Shown here piece after piece: positions 26,643-34,426 of a stretch of 64,000 nt of DNA. A program made the position numbers and the translations under genes. Positions within the stretch are counted from its first letter, which is position 1. Every line of letters begins with the position of its first letter. The notes beneath the pieces are model-generated. The model saw only the letters and a list, made by a program, of their open reading frames with translations. It was not told where the DNA came from and searched no databases. The stretch covers positions 248,001 through 312,000 of the forward strand of contig NZ_JACHVQ010000001.1 in assembly GCF_014190805.1 (NCBI RefSeq). Reading direction: 5' to 3'. The DNA comes from Flexivirga oryzae (GTDB lineage Bacteria; Actinomycetota; Actinomycetes; Actinomycetales; Dermatophilaceae).

Positions 26643-26754
26643 CCGACAGGACACGAAACACACCGACAGGACACGAAACACACCGACAGGACACGTTGTA
26701 CGGGCCGAAACGGCCCGTTTTTTGTGTCCTCTGGCGCCGATGTTGTCCTCTCGG
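26643..26754. repeat. Composite palindrome P3, with triplicated arm
   Basis: The word ccgacaggacacgaaacaca occurs twice in perfect tandem (26643-26682) and a third time truncated (26683-26695). After the core hairpin come two complementary words, tgtgtcctctgg and ttgtcctctcgg. The left side thus offers three partners for two right arms, so several alternative stems are possible. Confidence 0.85.
26701..26723 (+). terminator. Intrinsic terminator in the core of P3
   Basis: CGGGCC-gaaac-GGCCCG is followed directly by TTTTTT, a classical Rho-independent terminator. It should end the atpC-DUF2550 transcript. Confidence 0.85.
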
Positions 26755-26832
26755 TGGTTTGAGTCGTCCCGGCGCGCATCGACCTGCGTCCAGGGTCTTC
26801 CGGTGGTGCGACGGGCGGCGCTAGCCTTGATC

Positions 26833-27333
26833 ATGAGCAGCGATGACGCTTGGCGGGACATGAACTCGGCGACGTCGCCGGCCGAGTACACACAGGCCAA
26901 GAACGACTACTACCTGGCGAAGAACACCGAGGACGGCTGGGCCCAGGTCCAAGCGCGGTCCGGATCCACTTCTGGGTCGGCATGGGACTCCGTCGGAGGG
27001 TTCACCAGCGCCCCGGGCACCTCCGGTGGCGGCTTCGTGGCCCGCTCGGGCCCGGTCGCACGCTACCGATGGTCGTCGCTCTGGCACACGACCGTCGACG
27101 TGTCTCGCGATGTGCGCACCGCCTTCCACCATGAAACCGCTGTCGGCTGGGTGCTCGCACCGTTCCAGTTCGTCTGGTACATGGCCATCGGCGCGCTGCG
27201 GATCGCCGGGGCGATCCTTCGGCTGGTACTGGCGGTATGTGGGGTCGTCCTGCGGGTCGTCCTCGTGCTGATCGGGTTGGCCATCGTGGCCGGCATCGGC
27301 TACGCGATCTGGACCTGGTTCCACCAACGGTGA
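26833..27333 (+). CDS. Hypothetical membrane protein
   Basis: A 166-residue protein. The first 60 or so residues are hydrophilic and Ser/Gly-rich. The C-terminal half holds three hydrophobic stretches (VLAPFQFVWYMAIGALRIAG, ILRLVLAVCGVVLRVVLVLI, VAGIGYAIWTW). No family was recognised. TAGCCT lies 5 nt before the ATG, suggesting a leaderless transcript. Confidence 0.65.
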   Translation: MSSDDAWRDMNSATSPAEYTQAKNDYYLAKNTEDGWAQVQARSGSTSGSAWDSVGGFTSAPGTSGGGFVARSGPVARYRWSSLWHTTVDVSRDVRTAFHHETAVGWVLAPFQFVWYMAIGALRIAGAILRLVLAVCGVVLRVVLVLIGLAIVAGIGYAIWTWFHQR

Positions 27334-27349
27334 CCGGTGTGGTGCCGCG

Positions 27350-27976
27350 CTACTTGTGCGGCTCCTCGCGGCCACCACCGGGCTGCCACAGGACGTCGCC
27401 GCCGGCCGGGAGGTTCGCCACCCGCGCGGCCAGGAAGAGCAGGTCGGACAGCCGGTTGAGGTACTGCGCGGTGAGCGGGTTCACGCCGCCGGTGCCCTTC
27501 TCGCTGCCGGCCGGCGCGGGCTGGTCGCCATACGTCTCCAGCGCCAGCCAGGCGGCCCGCTCCGCACGTCGCGCGACGGTGCGTGCGACGTGCAGGTGGG
27601 CGGCGCCGACGCTGCCGCCGGGCAGGATGAACGAGCGCAGGGTCTCCACCTGGTCGCCGAGCCGGTCGCAGTCGGCCTCCAGATCGTCGATCCACGGCTG
27701 TTTGACCCGTAGCGGCGGGTATTCGGGGTCCTCCACCAGCGGGTTGCACAGGTCGGCGCCGACGTCGAAGAGTTCGTTCTGCACCCGGTGCAGGACGGCC
27801 ACCAGATCCTCGCTCAGGCCGCCCGCCGCGACCGCCACCCCGATGACGCTGTTGGTCTCGTCGGTGTCGGCATACGCCACCAGCCGCGGGTCCTTCTTAT
27901 CGGTCCGGCTGAAGTCGCCCAGGGCGGTGGTGCCGGAGTCGCCGGTGCGGGTGTAGATGCGGCTGAGGATGACCAT
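27350..27976 (-). CDS. Cob(I)yrinic acid a,c-diamide adenosyltransferase (PduO type)
   Basis: A 208-residue trimeric enzyme that transfers the adenosyl group of ATP to cob(I)alamin to make coenzyme B12. The N-terminal ATP-binding motif IYTRTGDSGTTALGDFSRTDK and the C-terminal YLNRLSDLLFLAAR with upstream RRAERA are intact. GACGAT lies 6 nt before the ATG at 27976, so the transcript may be leaderless. In many actinobacteria this gene lies just beyond atpC-DUF2550, as here. Confidence 0.93.
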   Translation of the reverse strand: MVILSRIYTRTGDSGTTALGDFSRTDKKDPRLVAYADTDETNSVIGVAVAAGGLSEDLVAVLHRVQNELFDVGADLCNPLVEDPEYPPLRVKQPWIDDLEADCDRLGDQVETLRSFILPGGSVGAAHLHVARTVARRAERAAWLALETYGDQPAPAGSEKGTGGVNPLTAQYLNRLSDLLFLAARVANLPAGGDVLWQPGGGREEPHK

Positions 27977-28162
27977 GCAGCCATCGTCCCAGACGGCCGT
28001 GGGCGGCGAGCCTGGGGAGAACCTTCGAGGTGATTTACCAAAACGTGACCCGAACCTGGCCAACAAATGAGCGCCGTCATGCGTCAATGTCATCGGAAGG
28101 CGCAACGTTTTCGGGCCTTCCGGCACGTTCAGACACCCGATCGGGGAAAGGTGGCGGAACGA

Positions 28163-28522
28163 ATGGCACGAGGCGAGAACCACAACGTGGTCATGATCGA
28201 CGTGGTGCGCACCGGCGTGGAGTTGGCCGTGCGCGGCGAACTCAACGTGCACACGGTGGCCGATGTCCGCGCCGCCCTGAGCGGCGCCATCGATGACGGA
28301 GTCGGTGACCTGGTGCTCCATCTCGGCCAGGCCGAGATCGGCGACGCGACCGGGCTGGGTGTCATCGTCGGAGCCCACCACCGCGCGTTACGTGCCGACC
28401 GTCGACTCGTGCTGGCCGACGCGTCACTGCGGCTGGAGCGGCTGATGCGCGCCACCGGGCTGCACCGCATCATCCCGCTCTCCCGGCAGCTGATGCCGTT
28501 GCCGGTGATCCTCCCCGCCTGA
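28163..28522 (+). CDS. STAS-domain protein (anti-sigma factor antagonist-like)
   Basis: A 119-residue single STAS domain. VELAVRGELNVHTVADVRAA is the first half and the switch loop reads EIGDATGLGVIVGAH. In SpoIIAA-type antagonists this loop is DSSGLG and the first Ser is phosphorylated by the anti-sigma kinase. Here that position is Ala62, with Thr63 beside it. The protein may escape kinase control or use Thr63. No kinase or sigma gene is adjacent. The start could also be the GTG at 28151. Confidence 0.85.
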   Translation: MARGENHNVVMIDVVRTGVELAVRGELNVHTVADVRAALSGAIDDGVGDLVLHLGQAEIGDATGLGVIVGAHHRALRADRRLVLADASLRLERLMRATGLHRIIPLSRQLMPLPVILPA

Positions 28523-28553
28523 TCCTCGCCCGACCCGCGCCGCGCCGAAGCGC

Positions 28554-30095
28554 TCAGCTGACCGCGGTCGCGGCTGCCCGCCGTGGATCGGCGGCGGCAC
28601 CCAGGTCACCGGCCGCGGTCCCGTATGCCGCGCCGACCCCACCGAAATACATGTCCGACGCCTCGTGCGGCACAGCGACCGCCCCGGCTCGGCCGATGGC
28701 TGCCTCGACACCGTCCTCCGGTTCGTAGTGCACTCGCACCTCGTCCGGACCCAACTCGACGTGCAGCCGCGGCGCGTCGATGGACGCCTGCAGGTCCTCG
28801 CCGCGCAGGCAGTGCCGGCCGATGACCTGCGACAACGCGGTGGTGATCCGGTCCGCGCCCGGGCTGCCGATCGCCAGCGTCACGCCGTCGGCGCTGCGGG
28901 CGGTGGCGGGCGACATGTTCGAGGCGAGCCGGGTGCCCGGCCGCAGCGCGTGCAGCCCGAGCCGGTTGAGTTCGGGCTCGCCGAGGCAGTTGTTCAGCAC
29001 CAGGCCGGTCCCGGGCACGGTCACCCCCGAGGAGTAACCGGCCGACGTGGTGATCGCGCAGGCGTTGCCCTCGCTGTCGACCACCGAAACGTGCGCCGTG
29101 TCCTGGCTGGTCGGCAGTGACTCCAGCCCGGTCGTCTCCAGCGCGAGCAGCAACTCGGCACCCGCCGCGCGCAGGTCGGTGGACCGGTCCAGGTGCTCCG
29201 CGCGGTAGCCGAGCACCAGGCGCTGGATCTCGACCAGTGCGTCCGCGCTCATGCCGCGCTGCGCGATCAGTCGCACCATCGCGGTCAGCACCGGGCCGCC
29301 GATCGACGGCGGCGGGTTCAGCGCGATGTCCCAGTCACCGACGGTCGCGCGAGAGGCCGGGCGGCATACCGGCCGGTAGGCGGCGAGGTCGGCCCGCCCC
29401 AGCAGGCCGCCCGTCGCGGTCACATGGTCGGCGATCGCCTCGCCGAGCGACCCGGTGTAGAGCTCGGCGATGCCGTGCCGCGCCACGAGCTCCAGCGTGT
29501 TCGCGAGGTCGCGGTTGGTCATCCGGGTGCCGGGCCCGGCCGGCTCGTCGCCGGCGAAGTGCTGGGCGCGGGTCTGCTCGTCGAACGACCACAGTTGCCG
29601 GCCGGTCAGCTGCAGGTAGTGCCCCGCCGCCTGGCCGAGCACGAAACCCTCCCGCGCCGCGGCGATCGCCGGCGCGAGGATGTCGGCCCACGATGCGCGC
29701 CCGAACATCTCGTGTGCCAGGTCGTATGCCGCGAACGAGCCCGGCGTCGCGGCGGATCCGGGGCCGGCGTTGATCGTGATGCCACCCCCGTAGTCCAGGT
29801 GTATGGCGCGCAGGCCGCCTCCGAACCGCTCAGGGTCCGCGGACCGCCCCGGCATCTCGCTGTTGCCGTCGATGACCTGCGGTTCGCCGTCGGCCGGCCA
29901 GACGTTGACGAACGCGCCGCCGAGCGCGCTGACGATGCCCGGTTCGGTCACGTAGACCGTGGCATGCGCCGCGATGGCGGCGTCGACCGCGCTGCCACCG
30001 AGTGCCACGACGTCCATCCCGGCCTGCGCGGCCAGCGCGTTGGGGGCGGCGATGGCCGCGCGCGTCATACCCAACGACGGGGGAAGTTCACTCAT
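28554..30095 (-). CDS. Gamma-glutamyltransferase family protein (Ntn hydrolase)
   Basis: A 513-residue proenzyme of the gamma-glutamyltranspeptidase family. The autocleavage and nucleophile Thr333 is in SQDTAHVSVVDSEGN, splitting a large subunit of about 332 residues from a small one of about 181. NNCLGEPELN replaces the usual NNxMxxF motif, and SNMSPATARSADG is the oxyanion-hole region. No signal peptide is visible, so it may act in the cytoplasm, unlike most secreted GGTs. Substrate may be glutathione-like or another gamma-glutamyl or acyl amide. GAAGAGG precedes the ATG. Confidence 0.88.
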   Translation of the reverse strand: MSELPPSLGMTRAAIAAPNALAAQAGMDVVALGGSAVDAAIAAHATVYVTEPGIVSALGGAFVNVWPADGEPQVIDGNSEMPGRSADPERFGGGLRAIHLDYGGGITINAGPGSAATPGSFAAYDLAHEMFGRASWADILAPAIAAAREGFVLGQAAGHYLQLTGRQLWSFDEQTRAQHFAGDEPAGPGTRMTNRDLANTLELVARHGIAELYTGSLGEAIADHVTATGGLLGRADLAAYRPVCRPASRATVGDWDIALNPPPSIGGPVLTAMVRLIAQRGMSADALVEIQRLVLGYRAEHLDRSTDLRAAGAELLLALETTGLESLPTSQDTAHVSVVDSEGNACAITTSAGYSSGVTVPGTGLVLNNCLGEPELNRLGLHALRPGTRLASNMSPATARSADGVTLAIGSPGADRITTALSQVIGRHCLRGEDLQASIDAPRLHVELGPDEVRVHYEPEDGVEAAIGRAGAVAVPHEASDMYFGGVGAAYGTAAGDLGAAADPRRAAATAVS

Positions 30096-30109
30096 GGCGA
30101 CCTCTTCTT

Positions 30110-30805
30110 TCAGAACAGCCGGGCTTCGGAGTCGTCCATTCCCTTGAGCGCCTCGTAGTCCAAGGTGACACACCGGATCCCGCGGTCCTCGGCGAGGACG
30201 CGGGCCTGCGGCTTGATCAGCTGCGCGGCGAAGACCCCGTTGACCGGCGCGAGGTGCGGGTCGCGGTTGAGCAGCTCCAGGTAGCGGGTCAGCTGCTCCA
30301 CCCCGTCGATGTCGCCACGGCGCTTGAGCTCCACGGCGACGGTGGTCCCGTCGGCATCGCGGCAGATGATGTCGACCGGCCCGATCGCGGTCATGTATTC
30401 GCGCCGGATCAGCGTGTAGCCCTCGCCCAGCGTGGTGATGTGCTCGGCCAGCAGCGCCTGCAACTGCGCCTCGACGCCGTCCTTGATCAGCCCCGGATCG
30501 ACGCCGAGATCGTGGCTGGAGTCGTGCAGGATCTCGTGGATGCGCACGTGCAGGCGGTCCTCGGACCTGGCGTGCTGGACGGACCAGACGGCCTCGACGC
30601 CCTCGTCCGCCTCGTCAGCGGTCGGCTCGATCTGCGCCATCGAGCACGGCGGCGACATCCAGTTGAGCGGTTTGTAGGAGCCGCCGTCACTGTGGATGAG
30701 GACGGAACCGTCCGCTTTGACCATCAGCAACCGGGTGGCCAGGGGTAGATGGGCGGTCAGGCGGCCGACGTAGTCGACACTGCACCGGGCAATCACAACG
30801 CGCAC
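30110..30805 (-). CDS. nucS: Mismatch-specific endonuclease NucS/EndoMS
   Basis: A 231-residue enzyme of the non-canonical mismatch repair used by actinobacteria that lack MutS/MutL. It starts VRVVIARCSVDYVGRLTAHL, the conserved N-terminus. The C-terminal nuclease has the D-E-K pattern GPVDIICRDADG and TVAVELKRRG. It makes double-strand cuts at G:T, G:G and T:T mismatches when bound to the sliding clamp. The GTG at 30805 is preferred over an upstream ATG because TAAGGT sits about 8 nt before it. The gene ends 15 bp upstream of the GGT-family start. Confidence 0.95.
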   Translation of the reverse strand: MRVVIARCSVDYVGRLTAHLPLATRLLMVKADGSVLIHSDGGSYKPLNWMSPPCSMAQIEPTADEADEGVEAVWSVQHARSEDRLHVRIHEILHDSSHDLGVDPGLIKDGVEAQLQALLAEHITTLGEGYTLIRREYMTAIGPVDIICRDADGTTVAVELKRRGDIDGVEQLTRYLELLNRDPHLAPVNGVFAAQLIKPQARVLAEDRGIRCVTLDYEALKGMDDSEARLF

Positions 30806-30813
30806 GACGCCCA

Positions 30814-30819
30814 ACCTTA
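30814..30819 (-). promoter_or_regulatory. Candidate -10 box, leaderless nucS
   Basis: TAAGGT on the minus strand ends 8 nt before the GTG at 30805. A short REP-like stretch (gagcgctccgctcgctcctc) follows at about 30828-30850. Confidence 0.4.
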
Positions 30820-30977
30820 GCTCCGCCGAGCGCTCCGCTCGCTCCTCGCTCCGGGACGTCGCGGGGACCGCGAGCGGGGCAGCAGCACACGCGGTGAGAA
30901 AATCGCACTCTTTGCCATCCCACGAATCACACTGATACTTCCCGTGGAGACCCTGCAGGGCGTCCAGACGGCCCTGA

Positions 30978-30983
30978 CAGACT
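30978..30983 (+). promoter_or_regulatory. Candidate -10 box, leaderless 3-hydroxyacyl-CoA dehydrogenase
   Basis: CAGACT ends 7 nt before the ATG at 30991. Confidence 0.35.
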
Positions 30984-30990
30984 GACCGGT

Positions 30991-32637
30991 ATGGCTCCTC
31001 ATATCAACAAGGTTGCGGTGATCGGACTCGGCACGATGGGCGCCGGCATCGTCGAAGTGTTCGCGAAGGCGGGGCACGAGGTGTATGCCGTGGACGGCAG
31101 CCCCGAACTCGCCGAGCGCGGCAAGGGATTTGTGACCACGTCGCTGGACCGCGCGGTCGGCAAGGGCAAGCTCAGCGAGGACGACCGGAACGCGACCCTC
31201 GGCCGCATCACCTTCACCGCGGAGCTGGCCGACCTGGCCGACGCCGACCTGGTCGTCGAGGCGGTGCCGGAACGGATGGAGATCAAGCACGCGGTCTTCA
31301 CCGCGCTGGACGACATCGTCCGGCCGGATGCGGTGCTGGCCTCCAACACCTCCAGCCTCTCCCTGACCGAGATCGCCGCGGGGACGGCCCACCCCGAGCG
31401 CGTGGTCGGCATGCACTTCTTCAACCCGGCGCCGGTCCTTGCCCTCGTCGAGGTCATCCGGACCGTCCTGGCCGACCCCGAGGTCGTCGACGCGGTGCGC
31501 GACCTCGCGCTCAACCTGGGCAAGAAGCCCGTGGTCGTGGGGGACCGCGCCGGTTTCGTCGCCAACGCGCTGCTGATCCCCTACCTCTCCCGCGCGATCG
31601 CGCTCTACCAGACCGGCAAGGTCAGCCGCACCGACCTGGACAACGCCGGCCGCGTCGGCATCGGCCTGCCGATGGGCCCGCTGACCCTCTGCGACCTCGT
31701 CGGTCTCGACGTCGTCAAGGAGGTCTGCGAGGTCATGTATGACGCGACGAAGCGTCCCTCGGACGCTTCGCCACAACTGCTGAGGCAACTCGTCCTGGCC
31801 CGCCGGCTGGGTCGCAAGACCGGGCAGGGCTTCTACGACTACTCGGCCGATGCGGGCGCCGAGGAGAGTGACGGCACCGGCGAGATGACCGCCGCTGCCG
31901 CGGTCGTCGGCAAGGGCGAGATCGCCGAGCTGATCGCGAAGTCGTTCGCGCACGCCGGCGTCACGGTCACCGCGATCGACGACCCCGCCGCGGACGTGTC
32001 CGTGCTGGCCGGCAACCCCTTGGTGGTGTTGGTCGGGGGCGCCGCGGAGGGCTGCGGGTCCTGCGGCGGCGACGGTGACGAGTGCGGGTGCGGCGCGACC
32101 GAGGCGCCGGACGACTGGTTCACCCAGGTCGCGCAGGTGCTCGACGAGCGCTCGGTGGTGCTGACCGCGGACGAGGCCAGTGAATTCGCGCTCACCGGGG
32201 TGCTGTCGGCGGACGTCACGGTGCTGCCGCTCCGGCTGCACCGACCGACCCGGGGCGGCCGGGTGGCCGAGGTCGGCATACCCCTGGAGGCGACGCAGGA
32301 GCAGATCGCGCTGGTCCGGGACACGCTGGAAGCGGCCGGTTTCGTGCCGGTCGCCGGGCCCGCCCGGCCCGGTCTGGTGGTCGACGGGCTGCTCTTCCAG
32401 CACCTGAACGACGCGGTGGCCATGGTCGACGCGGGCTATGCGACCCCGGAGGACATCGACACGGCAATGACGGCCGGCTGCGGCTACCCGGAGGGCCTCT
32501 TCGCGATCCTGGACGAGTTGGGCGCCGACACGGTCGCCGACGGCCTGGTGGAGCAGGCGTCGCTCGACCCGTCGATCGTGCCGAGCCCGTTGCTGCTGGA
32601 GCACGCGGCCGCGGGCACACCGTTCCTCGCCGGCTGA
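30991..32637 (+). CDS. 3-hydroxyacyl-CoA dehydrogenase with a cysteine-rich insert
   Basis: A 548-residue protein. Residues 1 to about 290 are a complete NAD-binding plus C-terminal 3HCDH unit: VIGLGTMGAGIVEVFAKAG, SNTSSLSLTEIA, MHFFNPAPVLALVEVI and RKTGQGFYDYS. Residues about 310-470 are a degenerate second Rossmann-like region and the last 80 are a second C-terminal 3HCDH unit. A cysteine cluster, C355-x2-C358-x6-C365-x-C367 within Gly/Asp-rich sequence, lies in that middle region and is not a usual feature. Role: oxidation of 3-hydroxyacyl-CoA, or reduction of acetoacetyl-CoA. The thiolase downstream fits beta-oxidation or butanoate metabolism. Confidence 0.9.
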   Translation: MAPHINKVAVIGLGTMGAGIVEVFAKAGHEVYAVDGSPELAERGKGFVTTSLDRAVGKGKLSEDDRNATLGRITFTAELADLADADLVVEAVPERMEIKHAVFTALDDIVRPDAVLASNTSSLSLTEIAAGTAHPERVVGMHFFNPAPVLALVEVIRTVLADPEVVDAVRDLALNLGKKPVVVGDRAGFVANALLIPYLSRAIALYQTGKVSRTDLDNAGRVGIGLPMGPLTLCDLVGLDVVKEVCEVMYDATKRPSDASPQLLRQLVLARRLGRKTGQGFYDYSADAGAEESDGTGEMTAAAAVVGKGEIAELIAKSFAHAGVTVTAIDDPAADVSVLAGNPLVVLVGGAAEGCGSCGGDGDECGCGATEAPDDWFTQVAQVLDERSVVLTADEASEFALTGVLSADVTVLPLRLHRPTRGGRVAEVGIPLEATQEQIALVRDTLEAAGFVPVAGPARPGLVVDGLLFQHLNDAVAMVDAGYATPEDIDTAMTAGCGYPEGLFAILDELGADTVADGLVEQASLDPSIVPSPLLLEHAAAGTPFLAG

Positions 32638-32643
32638 GGGTTC

Positions 32644-32958
32644 GTGGCGCGTCGAGGCCGTCGGCAGAGCCGTCGCCCGGGTGATCCCGGGCGACGGCCG
32701 GACATCTCGCGCGTGCTGGAGACCGGCATCCAGCGGCAGGGGTATGCCGGCCGCACGTATGTCGTCCGAGCGGTCCGCGGCAACGCGACCGGTCGCGAAT
32801 ACACCTGTCCCGGTTGCCAACAGCAGCTCTCCGCGGCCGTCGCGCACGTGGTGGTCTGGCCGGACGACGGGCTCGGGGACGTCTCGGACCGGCGGCACTG
32901 GCACACGACCTGCTGGTCCGCGCGGGACCGTCGGCCGCCGCGCGGTTCCTGGCGCTGA
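32644..32958 (+). CDS. Small zinc-ribbon-like protein
   Basis: A 104-residue basic protein. The N-terminus is Arg-rich. The middle reads REYTCPGCQQQLSAAVAHVV, followed by DRRHWHTTCW, giving a CPGC pair with a later H and C as possible zinc ligands. Similar small proteins occur in many actinobacteria, sometimes labelled ATP/GTP-binding without clear reason. It lies 6 nt after the dehydrogenase and reads into the thiolase. The start is a GTG. Confidence 0.75.
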   Translation: MARRGRRQSRRPGDPGRRPDISRVLETGIQRQGYAGRTYVVRAVRGNATGREYTCPGCQQQLSAAVAHVVVWPDDGLGDVSDRRHWHTTCWSARDRRPPRGSWR

Positions 32959-33062
32959 CGCGGCCCGCGCGACTGTCCGATCCGGCAGTGTGCGGCGCAG
33001 AGGCGCGCCGTACAGTGAGAGAACCACTGCGGAGCCACACGACCAGATTGGGTGCATTTGCC

Positions 33063-34298
33063 ATGTCCACCTCTGAAAACACCGCTGTCATCGTCGCGGG
33101 TGCGCGGACCCCGATGGGTCGCCTCCAGGGATCGCTGTCCGGCTTCTCCGGCACCGACCTCGGCGGTTTCGCCATCAAGGGCGCGCTGGAGAAGGCCGGC
33201 GTCTCCGGTGACCAGGTCGACTACGTGATCATGGGCCAGGTGCTCACCGCAGGAGCCGGTCAGATGCCCGCCCGTCAGGCCGCGGCCAAGGCGGGCATTC
33301 CGATGGACGTCCCGTCGCTCACCATCAACAAGGTGTGCCTGTCCGGTCTGGACGCGATCGCGTTGGCAGGACAGCTGATTCGAGCGGGCGAGTTCGACGT
33401 CGTCGTCGCCGGCGGCCAGGAGTCGATGAGCCAGGCGCCGCACCTGCTGAAAGGCAGCCGCTCCGGCTTCAAGTACGGCGACGTGACGATGCTGGACCAC
33501 ATGGCGTTCGACGGGCTGTGGGACGCCTTCACCGACCAGGCGATGGGTCTGCTCACCGAGCAGGAGAACGGCGGCGACAAGCTCGTCAGCCGGGAGGAGC
33601 AGGACGCCTTCGGCGCTCGCAGCCACCAGTTGGCGGCGCGTGCCTGGAAGGACGGCCTGTTCGACGACGAGGTGGTCACCGTCGAGATCCCGCAGCGCAA
33701 GGGCGACCCGATCGAGTTCCGGAACGACGAGGGCATCCGCCCCGACACCACCGCGGAGAGCCTCGCCAAGCTGCGCCCGGCGTTCTCCAAGGACGGCACC
33801 ATCACCGCCGGTTCGAGCTCGCCGATCTCCGACGGTGCGGCAGCAGTCGTGGTGATGAGCAAGGCCAAGGCGGAGGAGCTGGGGCTGGAGTGGCTGGCCG
33901 AGATCGGTGCGCACGGCGTCGTCGCCGGCCCGGACTCCTCGCTGCAGTCGCAGCCGGCCAACGCCATCGTCGCCGCGTGCGAGAAGGAAGGCATCAAGCC
34001 GACCGACCTGGGCGTGGTCGAGATCAACGAGGCGTTCGCCGCGGTCGGCATCGTGTCCACCCGCGAGCTGGGCATCGACCCGGAGATCGTCAACGTCAAC
34101 GGTGGTGCGATCGCGATGGGCCACCCGATCGGTATGTCGGGGGCGCGCCTCGTCCTGCACCTCGCCCTGGAGCTGAAGCGTCGCGGCGGCGGCGTCGGCG
34201 CGGCCAGCCTGTGCGGCGGCGGCGGCCAGGGTGACGCGCTGATCGTGAAGGTTCCCCAGCGGGTGGAGCTGGACTCGCAGGCCGGCGTCCAGAGCTGA
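33063..34298 (+). CDS. Acetyl-CoA C-acetyltransferase (thiolase)
   Basis: A 411-residue thiolase. The acyl-accepting Cys92 is in INKVCLSGLDAIALAGQLI. The other catalytic motifs are NEAFAAVGI, GHPIGMSGARLV and SLCGGGGQGDAL (second catalytic Cys). It condenses or cleaves acetoacetyl-CoA or 3-ketoacyl-CoA, working with the dehydrogenase at 30991. The ATG at 33063 is chosen because the thiolase fold begins at once (TAVIVAGARTPMGRLQGSL). Confidence 0.94.
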   Translation: MSTSENTAVIVAGARTPMGRLQGSLSGFSGTDLGGFAIKGALEKAGVSGDQVDYVIMGQVLTAGAGQMPARQAAAKAGIPMDVPSLTINKVCLSGLDAIALAGQLIRAGEFDVVVAGGQESMSQAPHLLKGSRSGFKYGDVTMLDHMAFDGLWDAFTDQAMGLLTEQENGGDKLVSREEQDAFGARSHQLAARAWKDGLFDDEVVTVEIPQRKGDPIEFRNDEGIRPDTTAESLAKLRPAFSKDGTITAGSSSPISDGAAAVVVMSKAKAEELGLEWLAEIGAHGVVAGPDSSLQSQPANAIVAACEKEGIKPTDLGVVEINEAFAAVGIVSTRELGIDPEIVNVNGGAIAMGHPIGMSGARLVLHLALELKRRGGGVGAASLCGGGGQGDALIVKVPQRVELDSQAGVQS

Positions 34299-34305
34299 CC
34301 CCCTG

Positions 34306-34398
34306 CCGAGAGGCTCACACGTGACCGAGAGGCTCACACATACGGGGTGTTTCGACCCGGTATGTGTGAGCCTCTCGGTGTTTAGTGGGCCTGTCGGT
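34306..34398. repeat. Composite palindrome P4, with perfect 20-bp arms
   Basis: accgagaggctcacacatac (34324-34343) is exactly complementary to the 20 bp at 34360-34379, with a 16-nt loop. An extra left copy (ccgagaggctcacac, 34306-34320) and a partial right copy (gggcctgtcggt, ending 34398) flank it. It probably acts as a terminator for the thiolase gene and has the same grammar as P1 to P7 with a different word. Confidence 0.88.
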
Positions 34399-34413
34399 GA
34401 GTGGGTGCAGGCA

Positions 34414-34419
34414 TAGACT
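34414..34419 (+). promoter_or_regulatory. Candidate -10 box, leaderless receiver/TrxR-like fusion
   Basis: TAGACT ends 7 nt before the GTG at 34427. Confidence 0.45.
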
Positions 34420-34426
34420 CGGCCGG

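Noticed and set aside
30817..33057. Open frame of 746 codons on the minus strand opposite the dehydrogenase
   Set aside because: Antisense to a well-supported gene, with low-information composition.
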